Part shown: positions 1 to 12,202 of the stretch, piece by piece
Numbering within the stretch: the stretch's first letter is position 1
Layout: every line of letters begins with the position of its first letter
From: Streptomyces sp. NBC_01116
GTDB lineage: Bacteria > Actinomycetota > Actinomycetes > Streptomycetales > Streptomycetaceae
NCBI RefSeq assembly: GCF_041435495.1
Contig: NZ_CP108644.1
Span: 6,433,501-6,497,500 of the forward strand
Direction of reading: 5' to 3'
DNA length: 64,000 nucleotides
Position numbers and translations under genes: made by a program
Notes under the pieces: generated by a model
The model's database searches: none
The model's input: the letters and a program-made list of their open reading frames with translations, nothing else
What the model was told of the DNA's origin: nothing

Positions 1-713
1 GCATCGGCTCCGAGGCCGTAACCGCGATCGAGGCCGCCGACGACCTGGAGCTGGTGGCGGCCCTGGGCCGGGGCGACAAGCTGGAGACCCTCGTCGACAC
101 CGGCACCCAGGCCGTCGTCGAGCTCACCACCCCCGCGTCGGTGATGGGCAACCTCGACTTCTGCGTCCGGCACGGCATCCACGCCGTCGTCGGCACCACG
201 GGCTGGACCGACGAACGGCTCGCGCAGCTGACCACCTGGCTGGACGACTCCCCGGGGACGGGCGTCCTGATCGCCCCGAACTTCTCCATCGGCGCCGTCC
301 TGACCATGAAGTTCGCGGAGCAGGCCGCCCGCTACTTCGAGTCCGTCGAGGTCGTCGAACTCCACCACCCGAACAAGGTCGACGCCCCCTCCGGCACCGC
401 CACCCGCACCGCCCAGCTCATCGCGGCGGCCCGCGCCAAGGCGGGCAGCGCGCCCCAGCCGGACGCCACCACCACCGCCCTGGACGGCGCGCGCGGCGCG
501 GACGTCGACGGCGTCCCGGTCCACGCGATCCGGCTCCGCGGGCTGCTGGCCCACCAGGAAGTGCTGCTCGGCGGTGAGGGCGAGACCCTCACCATCCGCC
601 ACGACTCCCTCCACCACAGCAGCTTCATGCCGGGCATCCTGCTCGGCGTCCGCCGTGTGGTGACCACTCCCGGCCTCACGTTCGGCCTGGAACACTTCCT
701 CGACCTGAACTGA
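1..713 (+). CDS. dapB: 4-hydroxy-tetrahydrodipicolinate reductase, 5' end outside window
   Basis: Reduces 4-hydroxy-tetrahydrodipicolinate with NAD(P)H in the cytoplasmic lysine/diaminopimelate pathway that feeds the cell wall. Reading from base 3 gives 236 visible residues beginning IGSEAV, which is the end of the N-terminal dinucleotide-binding glycine loop, so only about a dozen residues are missing. The family signature ELHHPNKVDAPSGTA, with the catalytic histidines and lysine, and the GTTGW segment are intact. The stop lies 11 bases before the next membrane-protein gene, so the two are probably co-transcribed. dapA follows 2.6 kb downstream on the same strand. The product is certain; only the true start cannot be seen. 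Confidence 0.96.
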   Translation, partial: IGSEAVTAIEAADDLELVAALGRGDKLETLVDTGTQAVVELTTPASVMGNLDFCVRHGIHAVVGTTGWTDERLAQLTTWLDDSPGTGVLIAPNFSIGAVLTMKFAEQAARYFESVEVVELHHPNKVDAPSGTATRTAQLIAAARAKAGSAPQPDATTTALDGARGADVDGVPVHAIRLRGLLAHQEVLLGGEGETLTIRHDSLHHSSFMPGILLGVRRVVTTPGLTFGLEHFLDLN

Positions 714-724
714 CTGAGCCCACC

Positions 725-1213
725 ATGCGCGCAAAGATCACCTACATCGTCACGGCCGCCGTCCTGGTCTTCTACTTCGTCCTGGTCGGCAGCCGCGGCC
801 TGATGCTCATCCGGCACGGCACGCTGGTCACGGTCACGTTCGGGGTCGCCGTGCTGATCCTGCCGGTGATCGGCGTCTGGTTCCTCTGGAAGAACACCCA
901 GTTCGTCCGCCGCGCCAACGCCCTGGCGGCCGAGCTGGACGCGGAGGGCGGCCTGCCGGTCGACGACCTGGCCCGCACGCCGTCCGGCCGGATCGACCGG
1001 GACGCCGCCGACGCGGTCTTCACCAAGCGCCGCGAGGAGACCGAGGACGCCCCGGACGACTGGCGCACCTGGTTCAGGCTGGCGGTCGCCTACCAGGACG
1101 CGAGGGACACCCCGCGAGCCCGCAAGGCGATGCAGAGGGCGATCGCACTGCACCGGTCCAGGCCGTCCCCCGTGCTCAGCCCGTCCGCGGCTCCCGGCCC
1201 GTCCGGAGATTGA
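725..1213 (+). CDS. conserved membrane protein with short TPR-like tail
   Basis: A 162-residue protein of unknown function. Two hydrophobic helices occupy about residues 5-25 and 33-55, ending in WFLWKN. A charged cytoplasmic tail follows; its segment around 125-148 (WFRLAVAYQDA, then RARKAMQRAI) looks like a single tetratricopeptide helix pair. ATG at 725 comes 11 bases after dapB stops, which suggests a shared transcript. A strong hairpin follows it. I recall this position between dapB and thyX being occupied by a conserved hypothetical gene in other streptomycetes; a link to lysine synthesis is not implied by the sequence. Confidence 0.8.
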   Translation: MRAKITYIVTAAVLVFYFVLVGSRGLMLIRHGTLVTVTFGVAVLILPVIGVWFLWKNTQFVRRANALAAELDAEGGLPVDDLARTPSGRIDRDAADAVFTKRREETEDAPDDWRTWFRLAVAYQDARDTPRARKAMQRAIALHRSRPSPVLSPSAAPGPSGD

Positions 1214-1235
1214 GGACGTCCTCCCCGACGTACGC

Positions 1236-1273
1236 GAGTGAGCCCGGGACCGATCACGGTCCCGGGCTCACTC
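1236..1273. terminator. bidirectional terminator between convergent genes
   Basis: Perfect 16-bp arms at 1236-1251 and 1258-1273 around a 6-base loop. The hairpin lies between the plus-strand membrane-protein gene and the minus-strand gene that ends at 1300. There is no clear T run, as is common in Streptomyces. Confidence 0.75.
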
Positions 1274-1299
1274 ACGTACAGGTCGCGGCAGGCAGGGGC

Positions 1300-1851
1300 T
1301 CACCCCTGCCGGTACTCGTCCGCCCAGGCCTCCACCGCGTCCGTGGCCCGCTCGAACGCCTCCTCGCGCCCGAGGAAGTCCGCGTTGTGGTCGGTGGTCA
1401 GCGGCGGCAGCGTCTCACCGTTCTGCCGGACCACGACGAGCGCCTGGCCCTGGACCGTACGGGGAAGGCCCATCCACTTCACGGGCTGCTGGACCGTACG
1501 GACCGCGGACGTGCCGCTCCAGGCCACCGTGGTGGTCCGGAAGAACGCGACGCGCCGCACTCCGTGGCGGCTGACCCACGCGCCGACCCGCAGCAGTCGC
1601 AGGGCGGCGGCGATCAGCGCACCGGCCAGAGCCAGACACACGGTGGCGCCCGAAGGCGCTCCGGCCACCCCGATGATCATGGCCGCGAGCAGAACGAACG
1701 AGGCCAGCAACAACAGGGTGGCCGCCGCCGCGACCCGCCACGGGCCGGGGCGGTAGGGCCGCCGCCAGCTGTCGTGGTCGTCGAACGGCAGCGCGACGTC
1801 CTCCGCGCTCGCGTCGAATGCGCGGTCGGCCGTCAGAAAGGGCAGGGGCAC
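1300..1851 (-). CDS. membrane protein with PH-like domain
   Basis: 183 residues. Two adjacent transmembrane helices lie at about 39-63 and 67-88. A C-terminal region follows (GAWVSRHGVRRVAFFRTTTV, then SAVRTVQQPVKWMG) with the look of the bacterial PH-like domain seen in actinobacterial low-molecular-weight antigen 6-type proteins. The GTG start at 1851 has GAGGA placed 6 bases upstream on the minus strand. Function is not known for the family. It faces the dapB-linked gene convergently across a strong terminator and is followed upstream by a separate small membrane-protein gene. The family assignment is from general pattern and is moderate. Confidence 0.72.
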   Translation of the reverse strand: MPLPFLTADRAFDASAEDVALPFDDHDSWRRPYRPGPWRVAAAATLLLLASFVLLAAMIIGVAGAPSGATVCLALAGALIAAALRLLRVGAWVSRHGVRRVAFFRTTTVAWSGTSAVRTVQQPVKWMGLPRTVQGQALVVVRQNGETLPPLTTDHNADFLGREEAFERATDAVEAWADEYRQG

Positions 1852-1960
1852 GACTCATCCTCACTCACAAGCACGCTCGATTGCTGTGCCCGGTGAGGCT
1901 ACCGAGAGTGCCACCGGCCCGACCACCCCAGGGGGTCCGTACGAGTCAGCGGCGTACGGG

Positions 1961-2200
1961 TCAGCGGCCCTGCGACGCCTCGGACTGCTTGCCGTGCGCC
2001 GGGGACTGCGGGGATTCGAGAGCCGGGAGCCCCAGCAGCAGGGAGCCCACGAGGCCGGCGACCACGGTGAGCCCGACCAGGGACCGCCCCAGAAGTTCGG
2101 GAACGGTGGCACGGGTCGCGGGCGGGGGAGTGACATTGCTGCGGAATCGGTCGGACTCGGCGACGAACGAGAACGGGACGGCTTCACGCCGGCGGAACAT
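1961..2200 (-). CDS. small single-pass membrane protein
   Basis: A 79-residue hypothetical protein beginning MFRRREAVPF. The start was chosen because AAGGAG stands 8 bases before ATG 2200, although the frame stays open further upstream into the thyX promoter region. One hydrophobic helix at about 41-60 (LVGLTVVAGLVGSLLLGLPA) is followed by a short polar tail. It is divergent from thyX, with about 200 bp between the starts. No function is recognisable. Confidence 0.6.
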   Translation of the reverse strand: MFRRREAVPFSFVAESDRFRSNVTPPPATRATVPELLGRSLVGLTVVAGLVGSLLLGLPALESPQSPAHGKQSEASQGR

Positions 2201-2397
2201 GAGGAAACTCTCCTTGATCTCAGTGACGGGTGCTGCTAATGAGTCAGACGTACGAACGGCCCGATCGGTGCCCCGAATCGCCGTAACGTTTGAAGGACTC
2301 CACGAACGGCTGCCCGAGGCCGCCGCGTGCATGCCCCGTCCGCCCGGCCCGTAAAGTGGTCGCCGCCCGAGCGACGCCATTGGAAGGACCCCTGTCG

Positions 2398-3135
2398 GTG
2401 ACCGACACCCCCGAACCCGCAAAGCCCCACTTCCGCAGTGACGTCACCGTCGAGCTGGTGAAGAGCGACGCGCGCGACGCGGACGTGCTGTTCGCCGCCC
2501 GGGTCTCCACCGCCGGCGAGCAGTCGCTCGAAGAGGTCACCAAGGACCCCGAGCGCTCCAAGGGGCTCATCAACTACCTCATGCGGGACCGGCACGGCAG
2601 CCCGTTCGAGCACAACTCGATGACGTTCTTCGTCAGCGCCCCGATCTTCGTCTTCCGCGAGTTCATGCGGCACCGCGTCGGCTGGTCGTACAACGAGGAA
2701 TCGGGCCGCTACAGGGAGCTGGACCCGGTCTTCTACGTCCCCGGAACCTCCCGCAAGCTGGTCCAGCAGGGCCGTCCCGGCAAGTACGAGTTCGTCGAGG
2801 GCACCGAGGAGCAGTACGACCTGACGACCCGCGCCATGGAGGAGTCCTACCGGGCCTCCTACGCGGCGTACCAGGAGATGCTTGCCGCGGGCGTGGCCCG
2901 CGAGGTCGCCCGTGCGGTGCTGCCGGTCGGCCTCTTCTCCACGATGTACGCCACCTGCAACGCACGCTCCCTGATGCACTTCCTCGGCCTGCGCACCCAG
3001 CACGAGCTGGCGAAGGTTCCGTCCTTCCCGCAGCGCGAGATCGAGATGGTCGGCGAGCAGATGGAAGCCCACTGGGAGCGGCTCATGCCGCTCACTCATG
3101 CGGCCTTCAACAAAAATGGACGGGTAGCCCCGTAG
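2398..3135 (+). CDS. thyX: FAD-dependent thymidylate synthase
   Basis: Makes dTMP from dUMP using methylenetetrahydrofolate and reduced FAD, in the cytoplasm; it replaces or backs up ThyA. The protein has 245 residues. The GTG start at 2398 follows GGAAGGA with good spacing, and residues upstream of it have poor coding character. The ThyX signature begins at residues 91-93 (RHR) and runs RHRVGWSYNEESGRY. Conserved later segments include LPVGLFSTMYATCNARSL and the C-terminal LRTQHE region. The signature has eight residues between RHR and the following Ser instead of the textbook seven. It is monocistronic: a terminator follows at 3189. Confidence 0.95.
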   Translation: MTDTPEPAKPHFRSDVTVELVKSDARDADVLFAARVSTAGEQSLEEVTKDPERSKGLINYLMRDRHGSPFEHNSMTFFVSAPIFVFREFMRHRVGWSYNEESGRYRELDPVFYVPGTSRKLVQQGRPGKYEFVEGTEEQYDLTTRAMEESYRASYAAYQEMLAAGVAREVARAVLPVGLFSTMYATCNARSLMHFLGLRTQHELAKVPSFPQREIEMVGEQMEAHWERLMPLTHAAFNKNGRVAP

Positions 3136-3188
3136 GCGGTGTCCGTATTGCGGCGTTTCGAGAAGTTCATCTAGGCTGATCAAACGGA

Positions 3189-3226
3189 CCCGGCACTGCT
3201 TGAACCCCCGAGCAGGCAGTGCCGGG
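3189..3226 (+). terminator. Rho-independent terminator after thyX
   Basis: 11-bp perfect arms CCCGGCACTGC (3189-3199) and its complement (3216-3226), followed by a pyrimidine-rich run. It separates thyX from dapA. Confidence 0.8.
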
Positions 3227-3274
3227 CTCCTCTTCCCCGTCCCCCCGAGGGGACCCCGCGCGCTGAGCAGCGAG

Positions 3275-3280
3275 TAGCGT
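3275..3280 (+). promoter_or_regulatory. -10 box of leaderless dapA promoter
   Basis: TAGCGT ends 7 bases before the dapA ATG and there is no Shine-Dalgarno sequence, so transcription probably begins at the start codon. Confidence 0.6.
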
Positions 3281-3287
3281 GTTACCC

Positions 3288-4187
3288 ATGGCTCCGATCT
3301 CCACTCCGCAGACCCCCTTCGGGCGGGTCCTCACCGCTATGGTCACGCCCTTCACGGCGGACGGCGCTCTCGACCTCGACGGCGCCCAGCGGCTCGCCGC
3401 CCACCTGGTGGACGCAGGCAATGACGGCCTGATCGTCAACGGCACCACCGGTGAGTCCCCGACCACCAGTGACACGGAGAAGGACCAGCTCGTACGGGCG
3501 GTGCTCGAAGCGGTCGGCGACCGCGCGCATGTCGTCGCCGGCATCGGCACCAATGACACCCGGCACAGCGTCGAGCTCGCCCGGACGGCCGAGCGAACCG
3601 GCGCCCACGGCCTGCTCGCGGTGACGCCCTACTACAACAAGCCGCCGCAGGAGGGCCTGCTCCGGCACTTCACGGCCATCGCCGACTCCACGGGCCTGCC
3701 CGTGATGCTGTACGACATCCCCGGCCGCAGCGGGGTGCCGATCGACACCGAGACCCTCGTCCGGCTGGCCGACCACCCGCGGATCGTCGCGAACAAGGAC
3801 GCCAAGGGCGACCTGGGCCGTGCCAGCTGGGCCATCGCCGAATCGGGACTCGCCTGGTACTCGGGCGACGACATGCTCAACCTGCCCCTCCTCTCGGTCG
3901 GCGCGGTCGGCTTCGTCTCCGTGGTCGGCCACATGGTCACCCCCGAGCTGCGGGCCCTGATCGACGCGTATGCGAGCGGCGACGTCCAGAAGGCCACCGA
4001 GATCCACCAGAAGCTGCTCCCGGTCTTCACCGGGATGTTCCGCACCCAGGGCGTCATCACCACGAAGGCCGCCCTGACCCTCCAGGGACTCCCGGCCGGA
4101 CCGCTGCGCCTGCCGCTGGTGGAGCTCAGCGCCCAGGAGACGGCCCAGCTCAAGATCGATCTCGCCGCCGGCGGGGTACAGCTCTAG
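3288..4187 (+). CDS. dapA: 4-hydroxy-tetrahydrodipicolinate synthase
   Basis: Condenses pyruvate and aspartate semialdehyde, the first committed step of lysine and diaminopimelate synthesis; it supplies the substrate that DapB (window start) reduces. A 299-residue TIM-barrel of the normal family length. Visible motifs: NGTTGESPT (51-59), YYNKPPQ (115-121), LYDIPGRSG (141-149) and the Schiff-base lysine K170 in VANKDAKGD. The start ATG 3288 was preferred over an upstream in-frame codon because TAGCGT sits 7 bases ahead, the layout of a leaderless transcript. RNase J follows 146 bp downstream; in many actinobacteria dapA and the RNase J gene are neighbours. Confidence 0.96.
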   Translation: MAPISTPQTPFGRVLTAMVTPFTADGALDLDGAQRLAAHLVDAGNDGLIVNGTTGESPTTSDTEKDQLVRAVLEAVGDRAHVVAGIGTNDTRHSVELARTAERTGAHGLLAVTPYYNKPPQEGLLRHFTAIADSTGLPVMLYDIPGRSGVPIDTETLVRLADHPRIVANKDAKGDLGRASWAIAESGLAWYSGDDMLNLPLLSVGAVGFVSVVGHMVTPELRALIDAYASGDVQKATEIHQKLLPVFTGMFRTQGVITTKAALTLQGLPAGPLRLPLVELSAQETAQLKIDLAAGGVQL

Positions 4188-4283
4188 GCACCGACCTCTT
4201 TGAACACGGACTTCACAACTGAATACGCGAGGCGACTCGCATCGAGCACCACCCCAAGACAACAGCAAGTGCACGAATGACAT

Positions 4284-4316
4284 GCGCGCCACGTGCCTCA
4301 GCGGTACGTGGCGCGC
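4284..4316 (+). other. 5' UTR hairpin directly before RNase J ribosome site
   Basis: 11-bp perfect arms GCGCGCCACGT (4284-4294) and complement (4306-4316), ending 5 bases before the AAGGAG of the rnj ribosome binding site (4322-4327). It could be a dapA terminator or an RNA control element of rnj; the closeness to the ribosome site favours a leader structure. Confidence 0.55.
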
Positions 4317-4333
4317 GTGGTAAGGAGAGTCTT

Positions 4334-6019
4334 TTGAGTCATCCGCATCCTGAACTCGGTACCCCGCCGAAGCTCCCGAAGGGCGCCCTGCGGGTCACCC
4401 CGCTCGGCGGCCTGGGCGAGATCGGCCGGAACATGACGGTCTTCGAGTACGGCGGCCGCCTGCTCATCGTCGACTGCGGCGTCCTCTTCCCCGAGGAGGA
4501 GCAGCCGGGCATCGACCTGATCCTTCCGGACTTCACCACGATCCGGGACCGCCTGGACGACATCGAGGGCATCGTCCTCACGCACGGCCACGAGGACCAC
4601 ATCGGTGGTGTCCCGTACCTGCTGCGCCTGAAGCCGGACATCCCCCTCATCGGCTCCAAGCTGACCCTCGCGCTCATCGAGGCGAAGCTCCAGGAGCACC
4701 GGATCCGCCCGTACACCCTTGAGGTCACCGAGGGCCAGCGCGAGCGCATCGGCGTCTTCGACTGCGAGTTCATCGCGGTCAACCACTCCATCCCGGACGC
4801 TCTCGCCGTCGCCATCCGCACCCCCGCGGGCATGGCCGTGGCCACCGGTGACTTCAAGATGGACCAGCTTCCGCTGGACGGCCGTCTCACCGACCTGCAC
4901 GCGTTCGCGCGCCTCAGCGAGGAGGGCATCGACCTCCTCCTCTCCGACTCCACGAACGCCGAGGTTCCCGGCTTCGTGCCGCCGGAGCGGGACATCTCCA
5001 ACGTCCTGCGCACGGTCTTCGCGAACGCCCAGAAGCGCATCATCGTGGCGAGCTTCGCCAGCCATGTGCACCGCATCCAGCAGATCCTGGACGCCGCACA
5101 CGAATACGGCCGCAGGGTCGCCTTCGTCGGCCGCTCGATGGTCCGCAACATGGGCATCGCCCGCGACCTGGGCTACCTGAAGGTTCCCGCCGGACTGGTC
5201 GTCGACGTCAAGACCCTCGACGACCTCCCGGACGACGAGGTCGTGCTGGTCTGCACGGGCTCGCAGGGCGAGCCGATGGCGGCCCTCTCCCGGATGGCCA
5301 ACCGCGACCACCAGATCCGGATCGTCCCGGGCGACACGGTGATCCTCGCGTCGTCCCTGATCCCGGGCAACGAGAACGCGGTCTACCGCGTGATCAACGG
5401 CCTGACCCGCTGGGGCGCCAACGTCGTCCACAAGGGCAACGCCAAGGTCCACGTCTCGGGCCACGCCTCGGCCGGCGAGCTGCTGTACTTCTACAACATC
5501 TGCAAGCCGAAGAACCTGATGCCGGTCCACGGCGAATGGCGCCACCTGCGCGCCAACGCCGAGCTGGGCGCCCTCACCGGCGTACCGAAGGACCACATCG
5601 TCATCGCCGAGGACGGCGTGGTCGTCGACCTCATCGACGGCAAGGCGAAGATCGTCGGCAAGGTCCAGGCCGGTTACGTCTACGTCGACGGCCTCTCCGT
5701 CGGAGACGTCACCGAGACCTCCCTCAAGGACCGACGCATCCTGGGCGACGAGGGCATCATCTCGGTGTTCATCGTGGTCGACAGCTCCTCCGGCAAGATC
5801 GTGGGCGGCCCCCACATCCAGGCCCGGGGCTCCGGCATCGACGACAGCGCCTTCGTGGCCGTCACGCCGAAGATCCAGGAAGCCCTGGACAAGTCGGCGC
5901 AGGACGGCGTGATGGAGCCCCATCAGCTCCAGCAGATGGTCCGCAGGACGGTCGGCAAGTGGGTGTCCGACACCTACCGCCGGCGTCCGATGATCCTTCC
6001 GGTCGTCGTCGAGGTCTGA
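4334..6019 (+). CDS. rnj: ribonuclease J
   Basis: A 561-residue metallo-beta-lactamase/beta-CASP ribonuclease that matures and degrades RNA through 5'-exonuclease and endonuclease activity. The start is TTG 4334, eight or so bases after AAGGAG. The zinc-binding HGHEDHIGG motif is at 84-92; the beta-CASP region includes LLLSDSTNAEVPG and the SGHAS segment, and the C-terminal domain begins near HGEWRHLRANAEL. All metal ligands expected for an active enzyme appear present. It lies immediately upstream of the rRNA operon but is closed by its own terminator at 6040. Plasmid-type and eukaryote-type homologues exist, but length and context fit the housekeeping RNase J. Confidence 0.95.
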   Translation: MSHPHPELGTPPKLPKGALRVTPLGGLGEIGRNMTVFEYGGRLLIVDCGVLFPEEEQPGIDLILPDFTTIRDRLDDIEGIVLTHGHEDHIGGVPYLLRLKPDIPLIGSKLTLALIEAKLQEHRIRPYTLEVTEGQRERIGVFDCEFIAVNHSIPDALAVAIRTPAGMAVATGDFKMDQLPLDGRLTDLHAFARLSEEGIDLLLSDSTNAEVPGFVPPERDISNVLRTVFANAQKRIIVASFASHVHRIQQILDAAHEYGRRVAFVGRSMVRNMGIARDLGYLKVPAGLVVDVKTLDDLPDDEVVLVCTGSQGEPMAALSRMANRDHQIRIVPGDTVILASSLIPGNENAVYRVINGLTRWGANVVHKGNAKVHVSGHASAGELLYFYNICKPKNLMPVHGEWRHLRANAELGALTGVPKDHIVIAEDGVVVDLIDGKAKIVGKVQAGYVYVDGLSVGDVTETSLKDRRILGDEGIISVFIVVDSSSGKIVGGPHIQARGSGIDDSAFVAVTPKIQEALDKSAQDGVMEPHQLQQMVRRTVGKWVSDTYRRRPMILPVVVEV

Positions 6020-6039
6020 CCCCTCACGACCGCCTGACC

Positions 6040-6080
6040 TGGAGCGGGGCTCTCGATTTGCATCGAGGAGCCCCGCTCCA
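6040..6080 (+). terminator. terminator of rnj
   Basis: Arms at 6040-6057 and 6062-6080, beginning TGGAGCGGGGCTC, pair with one bulged base around a 4-base loop, just after the rnj stop and ahead of the rRNA promoters. Confidence 0.75.
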
Positions 6081-6172
6081 GTACGTTTACGTCTCCGCCT
6101 GAACGGGAAGCACCGCGCGCACTCGTGCGCTTGGAGAACCCCGAACGGGGCGGGAATTCCGACTCAGAATCT

Positions 6173-6374
6173 CTGATAAAGTCGGATCCGCCGAAAGGCA
6201 AGGCCGCTCCGCAGGCCACCGGAAATCGAATTCGGACCGGAAACGGAACGAAAAAGAGTCTGGTAAAGTCGGACTCGCCGGAAAGGGAAAACGCGAAAGC
6301 GAAGGACCTGGAAGGCGGGATGCGAGACCCGCTTCGACCGGGAATCGGACACGAAAGAGTCTGATAGAGTCGGA
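6173..6374 (+). promoter_or_regulatory. tandem rRNA operon promoters (three repeated -10 boxes)
   Basis: The motif CTG(A/G)TA(A/G)AGTCGGA occurs at 6173-6186, 6260-6273 and 6361-6374. Each copy contains a TAnAGT-type -10 box, and short flanking stretches also resemble each other. Multiple tandem promoters are usual for Streptomyces rrn operons. The -35 boxes are not obvious, and start sites are inferred. Reading frames that cross this region are not coding. Confidence 0.75.
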
Positions 6375-6669
6375 AACGCAAGACAGCGAGACAGAAGAAG
6401 TAAACGAAGGGAAGCGCCCGGAGGGCCCCGGTGATACGGGACCGAAGGAAGCGTCCGTTCCTTGAGAACTCAACAGCGTGCCAAAAGTCAACGCCAGATA
6501 TGTTGATACCCCGGCCTGCTTCGGCAGGTTGGTGGTTCCTTTGAAAGTCCTGCGGGTCCACTTCGGTGGCCGGCAGGCAATTACACAGCGAGGACGCTGT
6601 GAACAACGGGTCTTATTCCGACCGGTTGTTCCGCTCTCGTGATGTGTGCACCCGATTACGGGTAAACAT
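6375..6669 (+). other. rRNA leader with antitermination-like box
   Basis: Untranslated leader between the last promoter box and 16S. It contains TTGAGAACT at 6462-6470, repeated at 8466-8474 in the 16S-23S spacer, which suggests a boxA-type antitermination/processing signal. Two small hairpins follow (around CCTGCTTCGGCAGG near 6510 and the CCACTTCGGTGG region near 6560). No protein-coding signal was seen. Confidence 0.6.
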
Positions 6670-11621
<4,952 letters not shown>

Positions 11622-11625
11622 CAGT

Positions 11626-11642
11626 TGCTCGCGTCCACTGTG
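11626..11642 (+). other. pre-23S processing stem, 3' arm
   Basis: TGCTCGCGTCCACTGTG, the exact complement of 8476-8492; see the 5' arm. Confidence 0.85.
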
Positions 11643-11697
11643 TTAGTTCTGAAATAACGAACGGCCGTGTTTTTCCGGTGTTGGTTAATTTCATAGT

Positions 11698-11816
11698 GTT
11701 TCGGTGGTCATTGCGTTAGGGAAACGCCCGGTTACATTCCGAACCCGGAAGCTAAGCCTTTCAGCGCCGATGGTACTGCAGGGGGGACCCTGTGGGAGAG
11801 TAGGACGCCGCCGAAC
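11698..11816 (+). rRNA. rrf: 5S ribosomal RNA
   Basis: About 119 nt, from GTTTCGGTGGTCATTGCG to GGACGCCGCCGAAC. The 5' and 3' ends pair to form helix I, and the CCGAACCCGGAAGCTAAGCC core is typical of actinobacterial 5S. Confidence 0.97.
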
Positions 11817-11830
11817 AATTTTTCCGGGAA

Positions 11831-11858
11831 GCCCCGCACCTTTTGGTGCGGGGCTTTT
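11831..11858 (+). terminator. rRNA operon terminator
   Basis: Perfect 10-bp arms GCCCCGCACC (11831-11840) and complement (11845-11854) around TTTT, followed by TTTT. A textbook intrinsic terminator 14 bases after 5S. Confidence 0.9.
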
Positions 11859-12022
11859 CTGCGTTCCGGGACCGATCCGCGACACCCGAGATCCGTGGGG
11901 ACCCGGTGAGGCCTGCGGGACCAGCGGGACCCGGGAGACCCCGGCAACCGAGGGCCGCACGAGGGCCGTCCAAGAGCTGCACGAGGGCCGTAGGAGGGCC
12001 CGTGAACCCGGGCCGGCCGGGA

Positions 12023-12052
12023 TTATGAGCATCCCTGGATTCCGTGTATGGT
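12023..12052 (+). promoter_or_regulatory. candidate tRNA-Thr promoter
   Basis: TTATGA (12023-12028), an 18-bp spacer and TATGGT (12047-12052), ending 26 bases before the tRNA. The preceding stretch 11862-12022 carries only GC-rich short repeats (GCACGAGGGCCGT twice) and no gene. Confidence 0.45.
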
Positions 12053-12078
12053 TTACCTCGTTGCCACAGCGCAACGAG

Positions 12079-12151
12079 GCCCCAATAGCTCAGTCGGTAG
12101 AGCGTCTCCATGGTAAGGAGAAGGTCTGCGGTTCGATTCCGCATTGGGGCT
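12079..12151 (+). tRNA. tRNA-Thr (anticodon GGT)
   Basis: 73 nt that fold into a full cloverleaf. Acceptor GCCCCAA pairs with TTGGGGC. The D arm is GCTC/GAGC. The anticodon stem TCTCC/GGAGA has loop ATGGTAA, giving anticodon GGT, which reads ACC, the favoured Thr codon at high GC. The T arm is TGCGG/CCGCA with loop TTCGATT. CCA is not encoded. It is a separate unit from the rRNA operon. Confidence 0.96.
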
Positions 12152-12158
12152 CAGAGAA

Positions 12159-12195
12159 CGCGAAAGGCCCCCGCCACCGGCGGGGGCCTTTCGCG
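12159..12195. terminator. bidirectional terminator, tRNA-Thr / osaC
   Basis: Perfect 17-bp arms 12159-12175 and 12179-12195 around a 3-base loop, between the tRNA and the convergent osaC stop. Confidence 0.85.
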
Positions 12196-12202
12196 TTGAA
12201 GG

